A stretch of DNA of 51,715 nt, from assembly GCA_964607025.1 (NCBI GenBank), contig CAZSIL010000012.1, positions 1 to 51,715 of the forward strand, in the 5' to 3' direction. The position numbers were made by a program, and so were the translations under genes. Source of the DNA: SIG565 sp964607025. Lineage in GTDB: Bacteria; Bacillota; Clostridia; Oscillospirales; Acutalibacteraceae. This document shows, piece by piece, positions 42,599 through 51,194 of the stretch. Each line of letters opens with the position of its first letter. Positions within the stretch are counted from its first letter, which is position 1. The notes under the pieces are model-generated. The model saw nothing but the letters and a program-made list of their open reading frames with translations. It was not told where the DNA came from and searched no databases.

Positions 42599-43348
42599 AT
42601 GCAGTTTGATGAAATTATAAAGGTTAGGGAAAAAAAGAAAATTTACCGTGTAGGTAACAAAACAGTAAAACTCTTTAACAACGATTTTTCAAAATCCGAC
42701 GTGCTTAACGAAGCACTTAATCAAGCGCGTGTAGAAGAAACGGGACTTAACGTACCTAAACTTCTTGACGTTGAAATGATTGACGGCAGTTGGGGTATAG
42801 TGCTCCAATATATCGACGGCAAGACACTCGAACAGTTAATGGCGGAAAATCCTGAAAAAGAAGACGAATATCTCGAATTATTTGTTAATTTGCAGATGGA
42901 AGTTCACTCAAAACGCGCGCCATTGCTTAACAAATTAAAGGACAAAATGAACCGTAAAATCAGCGAAACTACGCTTGATGCGACCACTCGTTATGAATTG
43001 CACACCCGTCTTGAAGGTATGCCGAAGCACGTAAAGGTTTGCCACGGAGATTTTAACCCCTCAAACATTATTATAACAAAAGACGGCACGCCCTACATTA
43101 TTGACTGGGCACACGTAACCCAAGGCAACGCTGCCGCAGACGTTGCAAGAACGTATCTCTTGTTTACCCTTGAAGGAAAGAAGGAACTTGCAGAAAAGTA
43201 TCTCAACCTTTTCTGCAAAAAGAGCGATACGGCAAAACAGTACGTTCAAAAATGGATGCCCATTGTTGCTGCATCTCAGTCGGTTAAAGGGAACGAGCAT
43301 GAACGCGAACTTTTACTTTCCTGGGCTAACGTTGTTGATTACGAATAG
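42599..43348 (+). CDS. Aminoglycoside phosphotransferase-fold kinase (TIGR02172-like)
   Basis: 249 aa. A kinase-like nucleotide region at the N-terminus (YRVGNKTVKLF), the catalytic loop VCHGDFNPSNIII and metal site YIIDWAHVTQG, then AAADVARTYLL. This matches the family of small APH-like proteins found in several copies in anaerobes; the substrate is unknown. AAGGAGG precedes it, and the 12-nt spacing from adhE implies co-expression. Confidence 0.75.
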   Translation: MQFDEIIKVREKKKIYRVGNKTVKLFNNDFSKSDVLNEALNQARVEETGLNVPKLLDVEMIDGSWGIVLQYIDGKTLEQLMAENPEKEDEYLELFVNLQMEVHSKRAPLLNKLKDKMNRKISETTLDATTRYELHTRLEGMPKHVKVCHGDFNPSNIIITKDGTPYIIDWAHVTQGNAAADVARTYLLFTLEGKKELAEKYLNLFCKKSDTAKQYVQKWMPIVAASQSVKGNEHERELLLSWANVVDYE

Positions 43349-43378
43349 AAAAAAGCACTCCGACGGAGTGCTTTTTTT
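43349..43378 (+). terminator. Terminator of the adhE operon
   Basis: Stem AAAAGCACTCC/GGAGTGCTTTT (43351-43375) with loop GAC, then a T-run. Confidence 0.9.
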
Positions 43379-43401
43379 AATAAAGTAAAATCAAAAACAT
43401 A

Positions 43402-43430
43402 TTGAATTTGGCTATGCTGTACTATATAAT
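43402..43430 (+). promoter_or_regulatory. Promoter of the NERD gene
   Basis: TTGAAT (43402-43407), 17 bp, TATAAT (43425-43430). Confidence 0.75.
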
Positions 43431-43459
43431 TATATTAATAATGGTTTTGGTGGATAATT

Positions 43460-44188
43460 ATGGCAAAGATTTATAAAAAAAGCAATGCTTTGATTAAAAA
43501 ATACAAAGCAATAAAAGAAAAAATTAAAAAAATCTGGCTTTTTGCATTTCTTTTCTCTGCCCTTCTTTTTGCAGTTTGGTATTTTGGTAAAATAAACGTT
43601 CTGTTTCCGACAATCCCCTTGCCGCTGATAATCGCGTTTATACTCACCGCCTTTCGTAAGCGTGACCTTGATATTTTAGCAGCCGGTATTGATGGCGAAC
43701 AAAATTCGGCAAAACTTATCTCTACCCTTCCCGACAGCTACTGCGGTTTTCAAAACCTTAATATAACTTTTAACGGCAAAACAAGCGAAATAGATTTAAC
43801 GGTTGTCGGTCCTACGGGAATTTTTATAATCGAAGTTAAAAACCTTAACGGTACAGTTCTGGGAGATTACCAAAACAACAAATGGACTCAGCACAAAATC
43901 GGTCGTGGCGGTACGCCTTATTCAAAACAGTTTTACAGCCCTGTAAAGCAGGTGGGCACACATATCTACCGTTTAGCGAACTTTTTGCGACAAAACGGGA
44001 TATACCATTACGTTAATGGTTGTGTATATTTTGCTAATGATGATAGTGACCTAAAAATTAAAGGCATACCCGATAAAATTCCCATTTTTGATGATTGCGA
44101 CAAACTTTGCCGATATATTCTATCGGGAGACAAGATTTTAGATGGCAAACAAGTGATAAAAATTTGTAAATTTTTAAAGAAAATATAA
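43460..44188 (+). CDS. NERD domain protein with membrane anchor
   Basis: 242 aa. A basic N-terminus and two hydrophobic helices (residues about 25-65) precede a nuclease-related domain. The PD-(D/E)XK-like core is seen as SEIDLTVVGPTGIFIIEVKN. GDYQNNKW and a basic RGGTPYSKQ segment follow. NERD proteins are thought to act on DNA, but the biological role is not settled. Single gene between two terminators. Confidence 0.8.
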   Translation: MAKIYKKSNALIKKYKAIKEKIKKIWLFAFLFSALLFAVWYFGKINVLFPTIPLPLIIAFILTAFRKRDLDILAAGIDGEQNSAKLISTLPDSYCGFQNLNITFNGKTSEIDLTVVGPTGIFIIEVKNLNGTVLGDYQNNKWTQHKIGRGGTPYSKQFYSPVKQVGTHIYRLANFLRQNGIYHYVNGCVYFANDDSDLKIKGIPDKIPIFDDCDKLCRYILSGDKILDGKQVIKICKFLKKI

Positions 44189-44203
44189 AGGCAATTAATA
44201 TAT

Positions 44204-44234
44204 AAAAGAAGGCAAGATTTCCTTGCCTTCTTTT
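44204..44234. terminator. Bidirectional terminator, NERD gene and sdpI
   Basis: 13-bp stem AAAAGAAGGCAAG/CTTGCCTTCTTTT (44204-44234) with loop ATTTC. Confidence 0.85.
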
Positions 44235-44871
44235 AATGTTTTTTATGATAATTATATGAGTAAATAAATGGTAAAGCAACCATTATTACAAGTATTGCCA
44301 ACATACACGCCGCGGCAAAAATTGACGGTAAAAAGGCGCATACAAGAATTAAAAGTCCGCATATAAACCATATTTTACCTGCAAAGCGGTGGGTTGCATT
44401 CCAATTTTCTTCATTATTTAGAGTCCACGAAATTTTTATACCTATTGTATAATTTTGCTTACATTTTGGTAAATAGTTACCCACCGTTATCGCCATAAAA
44501 CCGACCAGCAAGCACATAAGAGTCGAAACATTTATATCAAACCCGAGCGCCGTACCGTATACAAGCGCACCCATAATAACAGATATTGCGGGCACCACCC
44601 ATATAACCATAGTTATGGCTTTGGGGCTTTGATTTTTGTTTTTTGGGTCTTTGGCAGTAATTATCAGACACAACCAAAACAACAACACTAAAACTGTGGG
44701 CATTAAGAATACGCCTACCTGCTTTGATGCGAAACCGTCGGGAGTGCCATCCGCCGCCCAGTGAATTGTAAACACATCGGGCAACTTATCCCACATTATA
44801 AGTCCGAACAACATAGGTAACAAGGTTACAAACGATGCTACCGTTATTTTCAGTTTATTGTTTTTAATCAT
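44233..44871 (-). CDS. sdpI: SdpI-family membrane protein
   Basis: 212 aa with about six helices. An N-terminal DUF1648-type region (LPDVFTIHWAADGTPDGFASK) precedes the SdpI part (GNYLPKCKQNYTIGIKISWTLNNEENWNATHRFAGK). In Bacillus subtilis SdpI gives immunity to the SdpC toxin and recruits the repressor SdpR to the membrane. No sdpABC-like toxin genes are in the window. It overlaps sdpR by 8 nt. Confidence 0.85.
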   Translation of the reverse strand: MIKNNKLKITVASFVTLLPMLFGLIMWDKLPDVFTIHWAADGTPDGFASKQVGVFLMPTVLVLLFWLCLIITAKDPKNKNQSPKAITMVIWVVPAISVIMGALVYGTALGFDINVSTLMCLLVGFMAITVGNYLPKCKQNYTIGIKISWTLNNEENWNATHRFAGKIWFICGLLILVCAFLPSIFAAACMLAILVIMVALPFIYSYNYHKKH

Positions 44872-45139
44872 TTCGGTTTTCTCCTTTCAAATTAGTAAGC
44901 CATAACATAGTTTCTTCGAGTACCGATACGTTTATCTCGTAAAAGATAAATTTGCCTTCGCGTTTATCTCTTATTAAATCGGCATCTTTAAGCACCGACA
45001 GATGCCTCGATATTGCGGCACCTGTTATTGAAAATTTTTCGGTTATATCGCCCGCTGACATCCTACCTGCGCGTAACATGTCAAGTATCTCACGGCGCAC
45101 AGGGTCGGCAAGGGCTTTAAGCGTTTGCTGAAGTCCCAT
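44864..45139 (-). CDS. sdpR: ArsR/SdpR-family repressor
   Basis: 91-aa winged HTH: LKALADPVRREILDMLRAGRM, then GDITEKFSITGAAISRHLSVLKDADLI and the wing DKREGKFIFYEI. No metal-binding cysteines are present, as expected for the SdpR type. GGAGTGG precedes ATG 45139. It is first gene of an sdpR-sdpI operon under a promoter carrying a palindromic site. Confidence 0.88.
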   Translation of the reverse strand: MGLQQTLKALADPVRREILDMLRAGRMSAGDITEKFSITGAAISRHLSVLKDADLIRDKREGKFIFYEINVSVLEETMLWLTNLKGENRND

Positions 45140-45158
45140 TTTTCCACTCCATCATTTA

Positions 45159-45211
45159 ACATTTAACTTAATTGTTAAATGTATTATAGCACGATTACTT
45201 TCCTTTGTCAA
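45159..45211 (-). promoter_or_regulatory. sdpRI promoter and palindromic operator
   Basis: Minus strand TTGACA (45206-45211), 17 bp, TATAAT (45183-45188). At the start site, ACATTTAAC and GTTAAATGT (45159-45182) form perfect 9-bp arms around 6 bp. An extra CATTTAAC half-site lies at 45153-45160. This suits autorepression by the ArsR-type protein. Confidence 0.75.
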
Positions 45212-45294
45212 TAATTATTTATTAAAAATGTGGAAAAATGAATAAATTTATGTTATACTGACTTCGTATTCTAAAATATAGGGGTGAAACCGTT

Positions 45295-46653
45295 ATGGCG
45301 AAGAAGCATTTTTCATTATCAACAACACAAATAATTATGTTGAGCTTCCTTGCCGCTATACTTATCGGCAGTTTTTTGTTAGCGCTTCCTATAAGTTCTG
45401 CAAGTGGTAAACCCGTTCCTTATATTGATGCGTTATTCACCGCTACAACAGCAACCTGCGTTACGGGACTTGTAACGGTACCCACCGTTGCCACCTGGAG
45501 TATTTTCGGTCAAATTATAATACTTATACTGATACAAGTAGGTGGTCTCGGTGTCATAACGGTTATGTCTGGTATTATGATACTGCTTCACCGCAAAATA
45601 GGTTTTGCCGACCGATTGCTTTTACAGGATGCCTTCAACCTAAACACCCTGTCAGGTCTTGTACGGTTTGTAAAAAAGGTGCTTTTCGGCACATTTATTA
45701 TTGAGGGTATCGGCGCATTACTTTATATGACGGTTTTTATACCCAAATTCGGCATCAAAGGTATATGGATTTCTATTTTCAACGCGGTTTCTGCCTTTTG
45801 CAATGCAGGTATCGATATTATCGCAAAAAACAGTCTGTGCGACTTTGCCACACACCCGCTTATTAACGCTGTTACCTGTTTGCTGATAATACTCGGCGGT
45901 ATCGGTTTTATTGTATGGTGGGATGTTATAAGGGTTTCTAAAATGTTTAAAACGCACCGTTTTAAAGCTTTAAAACACCTATCACTGCACAGTAAAATTG
46001 CTCTGTCAGCAACAGCGTTTTTGATAGTTGCAGGCGCTGTTTGCATATTTGCTTTTGAATACAACAACCCCTTGACACTTAAAAATTTATCACTATTCGA
46101 TAAAATTCAGGTGTCGGTCTTTCAATCGGTAACAACAAGAACGGCGGGTTTTATGACCGTTCCGCAAGAAAATCTGACAAATGCTTCATCGTTTGTTTCA
46201 ATTTTACTTATGTTTATAGGTGGCTCACCAGTGGGCACTGCGGGCGGCATAAAAACCGTAACGATAGTCATACTTGCAGCTGCCGCATTGACCGCTGTTA
46301 AAAATAACAACGAAACTTCCCTTTGGCAACGCACCGTTTCAAAAGATGCAATCGGCAAAGCAATAGCTGTTGTTTTTACGTCTTTCGCTATTCTATTTAT
46401 TTCTACTGTTCTATTATCTCTCACGTGTGATGCCAATGCTCTTGACATACTTTTCGAAACAGCAAGTGCCACCGCAACCGTTGGGCTGACGAGGAATTTG
46501 ACGCCGTCCCTTAATTTTTGGGGTAAAATTATCATAACAGCAACTATGTACATTGGAAGAATAGGTCCGATTTCTCTCGCCTTTGCTTTTAATTTCAAAA
46601 AAGTAAATGATAACAAAATTAAAAATCCCAATGAAAAAATCAGTGTAGGATAG
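45295..46653 (+). CDS. ktrB: Potassium uptake protein, KtrB/TrkH family
   Basis: 452-aa channel-like membrane subunit with four pore repeats. The selectivity segments are visible as TATCVTGL, SAFCNAGID, VTTRTAGF and SATATVGL. It forms the pore that KtrA gates. GGGGTG precedes the ATG. Probably the first gene of ktrB-ktrA-ECF. A TATACT at 45253-45258 with TG before it may be the -10. Confidence 0.94.
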   Translation: MAKKHFSLSTTQIIMLSFLAAILIGSFLLALPISSASGKPVPYIDALFTATTATCVTGLVTVPTVATWSIFGQIIILILIQVGGLGVITVMSGIMILLHRKIGFADRLLLQDAFNLNTLSGLVRFVKKVLFGTFIIEGIGALLYMTVFIPKFGIKGIWISIFNAVSAFCNAGIDIIAKNSLCDFATHPLINAVTCLLIILGGIGFIVWWDVIRVSKMFKTHRFKALKHLSLHSKIALSATAFLIVAGAVCIFAFEYNNPLTLKNLSLFDKIQVSVFQSVTTRTAGFMTVPQENLTNASSFVSILLMFIGGSPVGTAGGIKTVTIVILAAAALTAVKNNNETSLWQRTVSKDAIGKAIAVVFTSFAILFISTVLLSLTCDANALDILFETASATATVGLTRNLTPSLNFWGKIIITATMYIGRIGPISLAFAFNFKKVNDNKIKNPNEKISVG

Positions 46654-46666
46654 AAAGGAAAATATT

Positions 46667-47317
46667 ATGAGCATTAATAAAACCTATGCCGTATTCGGAC
46701 TGGGTAGATACGGCCTCGCAGTTGCACAGGAACTTGTAAACAGCGGAGTTGATGTACTTGCAGTTGATTTTAATATGGCGGCAGTCAATGAAGCAGCAAC
46801 ATATTTGCCGCTTTGCAAATGCGCCGATATTACCGATGCAAATACGCTATCAAGTCTTGGTATCTCCAATATAGATGTTGTAATTATTGCTATGGCGAGT
46901 AATCTTGAAGCAAGTGTTCTGGCTGTGACTCTCTGTAAAGAAGCAGGAGTTCCCACGGTTATTGCTAAGGCGGCCAACGAAATGCACCAAAAAATACTTC
47001 TTAAAGTAGGCGCTGACAGGGTGGTATTTCCTGAAAGCGAATCAGGAATCCGACTTGCTAAAAACCTTTTAAGCCGCGGGTTTGTTGATATTATCGAGTT
47101 ATCTAAAAACGTTTCAATGGTGGAGTTAACAGTGCGTCCCGAATGGATAGGCAAAAACCTGCTTGAGCTTAATTTAAGGCGCAAATATACTATTAACGTT
47201 GTTGCTATTTGTACCAACGGTACGGTAACTACCAATATTGACCCTACCGTACCATTGGCGGAAGATATGAAAATGATAGTAATTGCCGACACGGCAAAAA
47301 TAAACAAACTTAAATAG
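46667..47317 (+). CDS. ktrA: Potassium uptake regulatory subunit, KtrA/TrkA family
   Basis: 216-aa cytosolic RCK protein. The N-terminal nucleotide-binding fold has GLGRYGLAVAQEL and the strand end LAVDFN. The C-terminal RCK_C domain starts near residue 140. In Firmicutes RCK_C of this family can bind c-di-AMP, linking it to GdpP (7.5 kb). GAAAGG precedes the ATG, 13 nt after ktrB. Confidence 0.93.
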   Translation: MSINKTYAVFGLGRYGLAVAQELVNSGVDVLAVDFNMAAVNEAATYLPLCKCADITDANTLSSLGISNIDVVIIAMASNLEASVLAVTLCKEAGVPTVIAKAANEMHQKILLKVGADRVVFPESESGIRLAKNLLSRGFVDIIELSKNVSMVELTVRPEWIGKNLLELNLRRKYTINVVAICTNGTVTTNIDPTVPLAEDMKMIVIADTAKINKLK

Positions 47318-47332
47318 AAAGCCGTTTATTTT

Positions 47333-47839
47333 ATGAAAACAGAAAAATTCAGCACTAAAAAATTAGTTTTATCCGCACTCTTTGCTGCGCTTACGTGCGT
47401 TGCAACCATAATTATCAAAATACCTTCTCCACTTAACGGATATATAAACCTTGGCGATGGGTTCGTCTTACTTTCTGCTTGGTTATTGCCGCCAGGTTTT
47501 AGTTTTCTTGCCGCAGGTATAGGTTCTGCGCTTGCCGATTTATTTTCGGGGTACATAATATACGCACCTATAACCTTTGTAATTAAAGGTCTTATGGCGA
47601 TATGCGCCTACTTTGTATTCAAAGCTTTAAATACAAAACCGCTGATTTCCCGCATTATAAGCGGTGTTACCGCAGAAGTGGTTATGATTTTAGGATATTT
47701 TGTGTTTGAAGGTTTTATGTACGGCTTTATCCCATCATTTGCAAACATACCCGCAAACTCCATACAGGGCCTTGCGGGTATAATAATCGGCGTACTGCTT
47801 GTTGAACGCGTTAAACTGTTAACCGACCTTTTTTGCTGA
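47333..47839 (+). CDS. ECF transporter S component, substrate unknown
   Basis: 168 aa, about six hydrophobic helices. The N-terminal AALTCVATIIIKIPSP...GYINLGDGF pattern is typical of S components (substrate-binding subunits of vitamin ECF transporters) near the PF07155/PF12822 group. The shared energising module would be elsewhere. It lies 15 nt after ktrA with a weak ribosome binding site, so it is probably a passenger in that operon. Confidence 0.75.
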   Translation: MKTEKFSTKKLVLSALFAALTCVATIIIKIPSPLNGYINLGDGFVLLSAWLLPPGFSFLAAGIGSALADLFSGYIIYAPITFVIKGLMAICAYFVFKALNTKPLISRIISGVTAEVVMILGYFVFEGFMYGFIPSFANIPANSIQGLAGIIIGVLLVERVKLLTDLFC

Positions 47840-47914
47840 GTACAAAGGTAAAACTAAACGTTTGCGAATACGAAGACGACGTAGGCGGTAAAAAGTAAAA
47901 TAACAAACTAGGCG

Positions 47915-49183
47915 TTATTTGGGTAAAAATTCTTCCGGGATGTATTTTTCAACTGTTTTTTGTAGATTTTCTACCGTAAATCCGCCGCCTATAAGTGTGG
48001 TTTTGCCTTCCCTTTTTTCAGTTCGTACTATTGCATGCTTTTGTGCTAAAGTTTCGGTGTAATCTTTTAAATAGTATATTTCAAAGTCTCGTGATGCTGT
48101 ATCATTGGTCGCAACATAATTACCACCCCATACATAATGGGCGACCGTTGGCAGAAATTGCGGTTTTTCTATATACACATCACCCGTTTTGCCGTCCTTT
48201 ACAATATCCAAACTTAAAATTCCCGCCAAGGCGCTAGAGCCCTTTCGTATACCCGAAACCATTGTGCCTAGCGAATAAACCGCCAAAGTTTTATAGCCGT
48301 TTTCATTTGTCAGCCACTCGACAGGTTGTATACAGTGTGGGTGCATACCTAAGATCACGTCAACTTCCGCTTCGTTTAAAAACTTTGCGTATTCTTTTTG
48401 CATACCATTTAGATTAAAGGAATACTCATCTCCCCAATGGCAAGAAACGATTATAAAATCCGCCTTCTCTTTAGCAATTTTAATTTGTTTTTCCATAAGT
48501 TTTTCTTCAAAATACGGTATAACAAATTCACTGCTATCGGGTTTGCTTATACCGTTTGTACTGTAGGTATAAGTTAAAAAAGCAACCTTTATACCCTTCC
48601 TCTCGATTATCATAATATCATCAGTAGATGCTTTGTTTGGGTAATATCCCAAAAGTTTAACATTTAGGGAATCAAATAGCTGCTTTGAATATTCCATACC
48701 TTTTATTCCGCAGTCGAGCATATGATTGTGGGCTATGTTTACAACGTCAAATCCTAATTCGGCTAACGTATTCCCCATAGCCGACGGACTATTAAAAAGC
48801 GGAAAAGCTTGAATATCGCGGTGTGTACCACCAATCATTGATTCTTGATTTATGTAGGCAATATCGGCATTTTTTATATCATCCTTAATCTGCTCGTAAA
48901 ATGGAAAAAAATCATAGGTCGCATTATGCAAATCAGAATAATCTGCCTGTATTCCATTTTTCTCGGCAGCATTTTCTATTGCATCGTAATAAAGTGACGG
49001 ATGAAGCAGATTGTCTGGACAAGCATAAAAACTTATCGTGGTATCTTCCACAATTTGCTCTTTTTCTCCATCATCATTTGGTACGCTATTGTCGGTTTTT
49101 TCATTAGAACACGCCGTTAATGACGCCAAAACCAAAAGCACACATAAACAAAACGCAAACAACCTTTTCATATTTGTATTCAC
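47915..49183 (-). CDS. CapA-family lipoprotein
   Basis: 422 aa. A lipoprotein signal ends at lipobox LTAC (Cys about 25). The rest is a CapA/PgsA-like metallophosphatase-fold domain: NIAHNHMLDCGIKG, VSCHWGDEY and GMHPHCIQPVE. Family members take part in poly-gamma-glutamate capsule production, but no pgsBC-like genes are here, so the role is open. The start is GTG 49183 after GAAAGGA. It is convergent with the ktr operon. Confidence 0.82.
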   Translation of the reverse strand: MNTNMKRLFAFCLCVLLVLASLTACSNEKTDNSVPNDDGEKEQIVEDTTISFYACPDNLLHPSLYYDAIENAAEKNGIQADYSDLHNATYDFFPFYEQIKDDIKNADIAYINQESMIGGTHRDIQAFPLFNSPSAMGNTLAELGFDVVNIAHNHMLDCGIKGMEYSKQLFDSLNVKLLGYYPNKASTDDIMIIERKGIKVAFLTYTYSTNGISKPDSSEFVIPYFEEKLMEKQIKIAKEKADFIIVSCHWGDEYSFNLNGMQKEYAKFLNEAEVDVILGMHPHCIQPVEWLTNENGYKTLAVYSLGTMVSGIRKGSSALAGILSLDIVKDGKTGDVYIEKPQFLPTVAHYVWGGNYVATNDTASRDFEIYYLKDYTETLAQKHAIVRTEKREGKTTLIGGGFTVENLQKTVEKYIPEEFLPK

Positions 49184-49256
49184 ACGTTCCTTTCAGTAAT
49201 AATTAAGCACATTTTATCACAAAAACAGCGTAATTTCAACAAAGCTCCCATTGAAT

Positions 49257-49285
49257 TTGAATTTACGCATCACATTATATATAAT
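49257..49285 (+). promoter_or_regulatory. ung promoter
   Basis: TTGAAT (49257-49262), 17 bp, TATAAT (49280-49285). Confidence 0.75.
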
Positions 49286-49311
49286 ATCAGCAAAAGCATT
49301 AGGAGATAATT

Positions 49312-49980
49312 ATGGTAAAAATCGGAAACGACTGGGATGAAATTTTAGCGGATGAATGGCAAAAGCCATATTATTTAAAGCTTCGTGAATTTTTAAAAAA
49401 CGAGTATAAGAATCATACCGTATACCCCAAAATGAACGATATCTTTAATGCGCTTAAATACACTTCTTTTTCTGATACCAAGGTGGTAATTATCGGTCAA
49501 GACCCATATCACGGGCCGAATCAGGCGCACGGACTTTGCTTTTCGGTATTGGCGGGTGTAGAGCCGCCACCGTCACTTAAAAACATTTTCAAGGAAATAG
49601 AAAGCGACTTAAATATTACCCAACCCGCCCATTTTGGTGAACTTACAAGTTGGGCAAAGCAGGGTGTGTTGTTGCTTAACAACGTTTTAACTGTACGCGC
49701 CGCGTCGCCTAACAGCCACAAAACGTCGGGTTGGGAAAAGGTTACCGACCGTATAATTACTGAACTTAACAACAAGACAACTCCCATTGTATTTTTGCTT
49801 TGGGGTAATAACGCGATACAAAAAGCAAAAATAATTACAAATCCTATACACAAAAAACTGACAACGGTTCACCCGAGTCCCCTTTCGGCTTACGGCGGTT
49901 TCTTTGGATGTAAACATTTTTCCAAAACCAACCAACTGTTAGAATCCGCAGGACTCACCCCTATAGACTGGCAGTTATAG
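49312..49980 (+). CDS. ung: Uracil-DNA glycosylase, family 1
   Basis: 222 aa. The water-activating motif is GQDPYHGPNQAHGL and the DNA-intercalating loop is HPSPLSA; LLLNNVLTVR is also conserved. It removes uracil from DNA as the first step of base excision repair. Length is normal. It is a single gene with promoter and terminator. Confidence 0.97.
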   Translation: MVKIGNDWDEILADEWQKPYYLKLREFLKNEYKNHTVYPKMNDIFNALKYTSFSDTKVVIIGQDPYHGPNQAHGLCFSVLAGVEPPPSLKNIFKEIESDLNITQPAHFGELTSWAKQGVLLLNNVLTVRAASPNSHKTSGWEKVTDRIITELNNKTTPIVFLLWGNNAIQKAKIITNPIHKKLTTVHPSPLSAYGGFFGCKHFSKTNQLLESAGLTPIDWQL

Positions 49981-50016
49981 AAAAAACGATTCATCAATGT
50001 GATGAATCGTTTTTTG
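49981..50016. terminator. Bidirectional terminator, ung and the amidase gene
   Basis: Stem AAAAAACGATTCATCA/TGATGAATCGTTTTTT with a 3-nt loop, serving both convergent genes. Confidence 0.9.
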
Positions 50017-50730
50017 TTATAATTTTTCGGTTTTAATTATGGCATCAAACCCTGCCGCCTTTAATTTTTTTGCGGTTTGTTCCGCGTTTGACTTTTCTCT
50101 GTACGCACCCACCTGCACCCTGTAGATTGTTTCTTTTTTAGGTGTTTCTTTGAGTTTAAGTTTGCCTAGTTCTACAACCGCCTCGGTAATAGCGACGGCG
50201 CATTTTTCGGCGAAATCTTCACTTAAAATAATAGGAACGTCGGTTGCGGAATCCATGAAACCGCACTCCAACAAAACTGCGGGCATACGGGTTAATCGCA
50301 ACTCCGCAAAATTTGCACTTTCAAGCGGAGACGCTCTGTTACCTTTAAGTCCCGTTTTGGCTATCAGTTTATCATACAAAAGTTTTTGCATTTTCTTTGT
50401 ATAATCATCAACCTTAGTGTAAACGTATGCCGAAATTCCGCCCCCTTTGCCACCTTTTATACCTGCATTGTGATGCACCGAAATATAAATGTCCGCACCG
50501 AAATCATTGGCTTTTTTTGCGCGGTCTGCGAGGGATACATTGTTTTTACCCGTTGTATCATCGATACGAATAAGGGATAGCCCTTCATACATGCTTAACT
50601 TTTTCTCCACCTTATCGCAAATGCGATCGTTTAGCGTCCACTCTCTTGTCTGCTTACTGTCGAGCGTTTTTAAAACCCTTTTGCCCGGCTCGTTTATGTA
50701 ATGACCCGCATTAAGCGCCAGTTTGAACAT
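50017..50730 (-). CDS. N-acetylmuramoyl-L-alanine amidase (Amidase_3) with SPOR domain
   Basis: 237 aa. The zinc amidase domain fills residues 1-190: LNAGHYINEPG (first His), a SVHHNAG metal site and VLLECGFMDS with the catalytic Glu. A C-terminal SPOR domain (YRVQVGAYREKSNAEQTAKKL) binds denuded glycan. There is no signal peptide, as in phage endolysins exported by holins. It overlaps the holin gene by 20 nt. Confidence 0.9.
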   Translation of the reverse strand: MFKLALNAGHYINEPGKRVLKTLDSKQTREWTLNDRICDKVEKKLSMYEGLSLIRIDDTTGKNNVSLADRAKKANDFGADIYISVHHNAGIKGGKGGGISAYVYTKVDDYTKKMQKLLYDKLIAKTGLKGNRASPLESANFAELRLTRMPAVLLECGFMDSATDVPIILSEDFAEKCAVAITEAVVELGKLKLKETPKKETIYRVQVGAYREKSNAEQTAKKLKAAGFDAIIKTEKL

Positions 50731-50971
50731 CTGTATCCTCCTCCTTTAATTTTTTAAAGAATTCATCTGCTTCTCGCGCCTTCTCTGTAAACGAATTATT
50801 ATACCACCAAGCCGCAACTATCGCTCCGATTTCAATAAGTGCTTCAACAACACCCAAAACCGCATTTTCATTTATATCAATAGTGTTTACGCCAAATGCT
50901 TTAAGCACCATATTAACAATCACTAAAAGAATCATAATTGTTCTTACTATTGTCCATTTTGAAATTTTCAT
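50711..50971 (-). CDS. Phage-type holin
   Basis: 86 aa. MKISKWTIVRTIMILLVIVNMVLKAFG gives the first helix, a second hydrophobic stretch is at about residues 38-56 (EALIEIGAIVAAWWYN), and the tail is charged. This is the two-helix layout of class II phage holins. The ATG at 50971 has GAAAGGGG upstream; a longer frame is rejected. Confidence 0.82.
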   Translation of the reverse strand: MKISKWTIVRTIMILLVIVNMVLKAFGVNTIDINENAVLGVVEALIEIGAIVAAWWYNNSFTEKAREADEFFKKLKEEDTDVQTGA

Positions 50972-51194
50972 GAAATATGCCCCTTTCTTCAATATCATTA
51001 ATTTTATTTTGCATTGCTTTGAGGCGCTCTTCAAGTATTGGTATCTTCATTGCAAAGCCGTTATGTGCATCCACCTTTTTTTCCAGTTGTTCTATACGGT
51101 AATTGGTAAGTTTGCCCGACGTTACAATACCGCCAAAGGTACCTATCATTGTTCCCACAAGCGCCACCAAAGCGGAAACTATTCCGTCATTCAT
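50913..51194 (-). CDS. XhlA/holin-associated membrane protein
   Basis: 93 aa. One N-terminal helix (residues 5-27) then a coiled coil (YRIEQLEKKVDAHNGF...LEERLKAMQNKINDIEE). This helix-plus-coil layout is usual in the gene next to the holin of Firmicute lysis cassettes. Its last 19 codons overlap the holin frame by 59 nt, which is long. The start overlaps the upstream gene end by 8 nt. Confidence 0.7.
   Translation of the reverse strand: MNDGIVSALVALVGTMIGTFGGIVTSGKLTNYRIEQLEKKVDAHNGFAMKIPILEERLKAMQNKINDIEERGIFHENFKMDNSKNNYDSFSDC

Noticed and set aside
46684..47307. 207-codon open frame on minus, antisense to ktrA
   Set aside because: Covers ktrA exactly, Ser/Thr-rich, no SD or homology; a codon-bias shadow.
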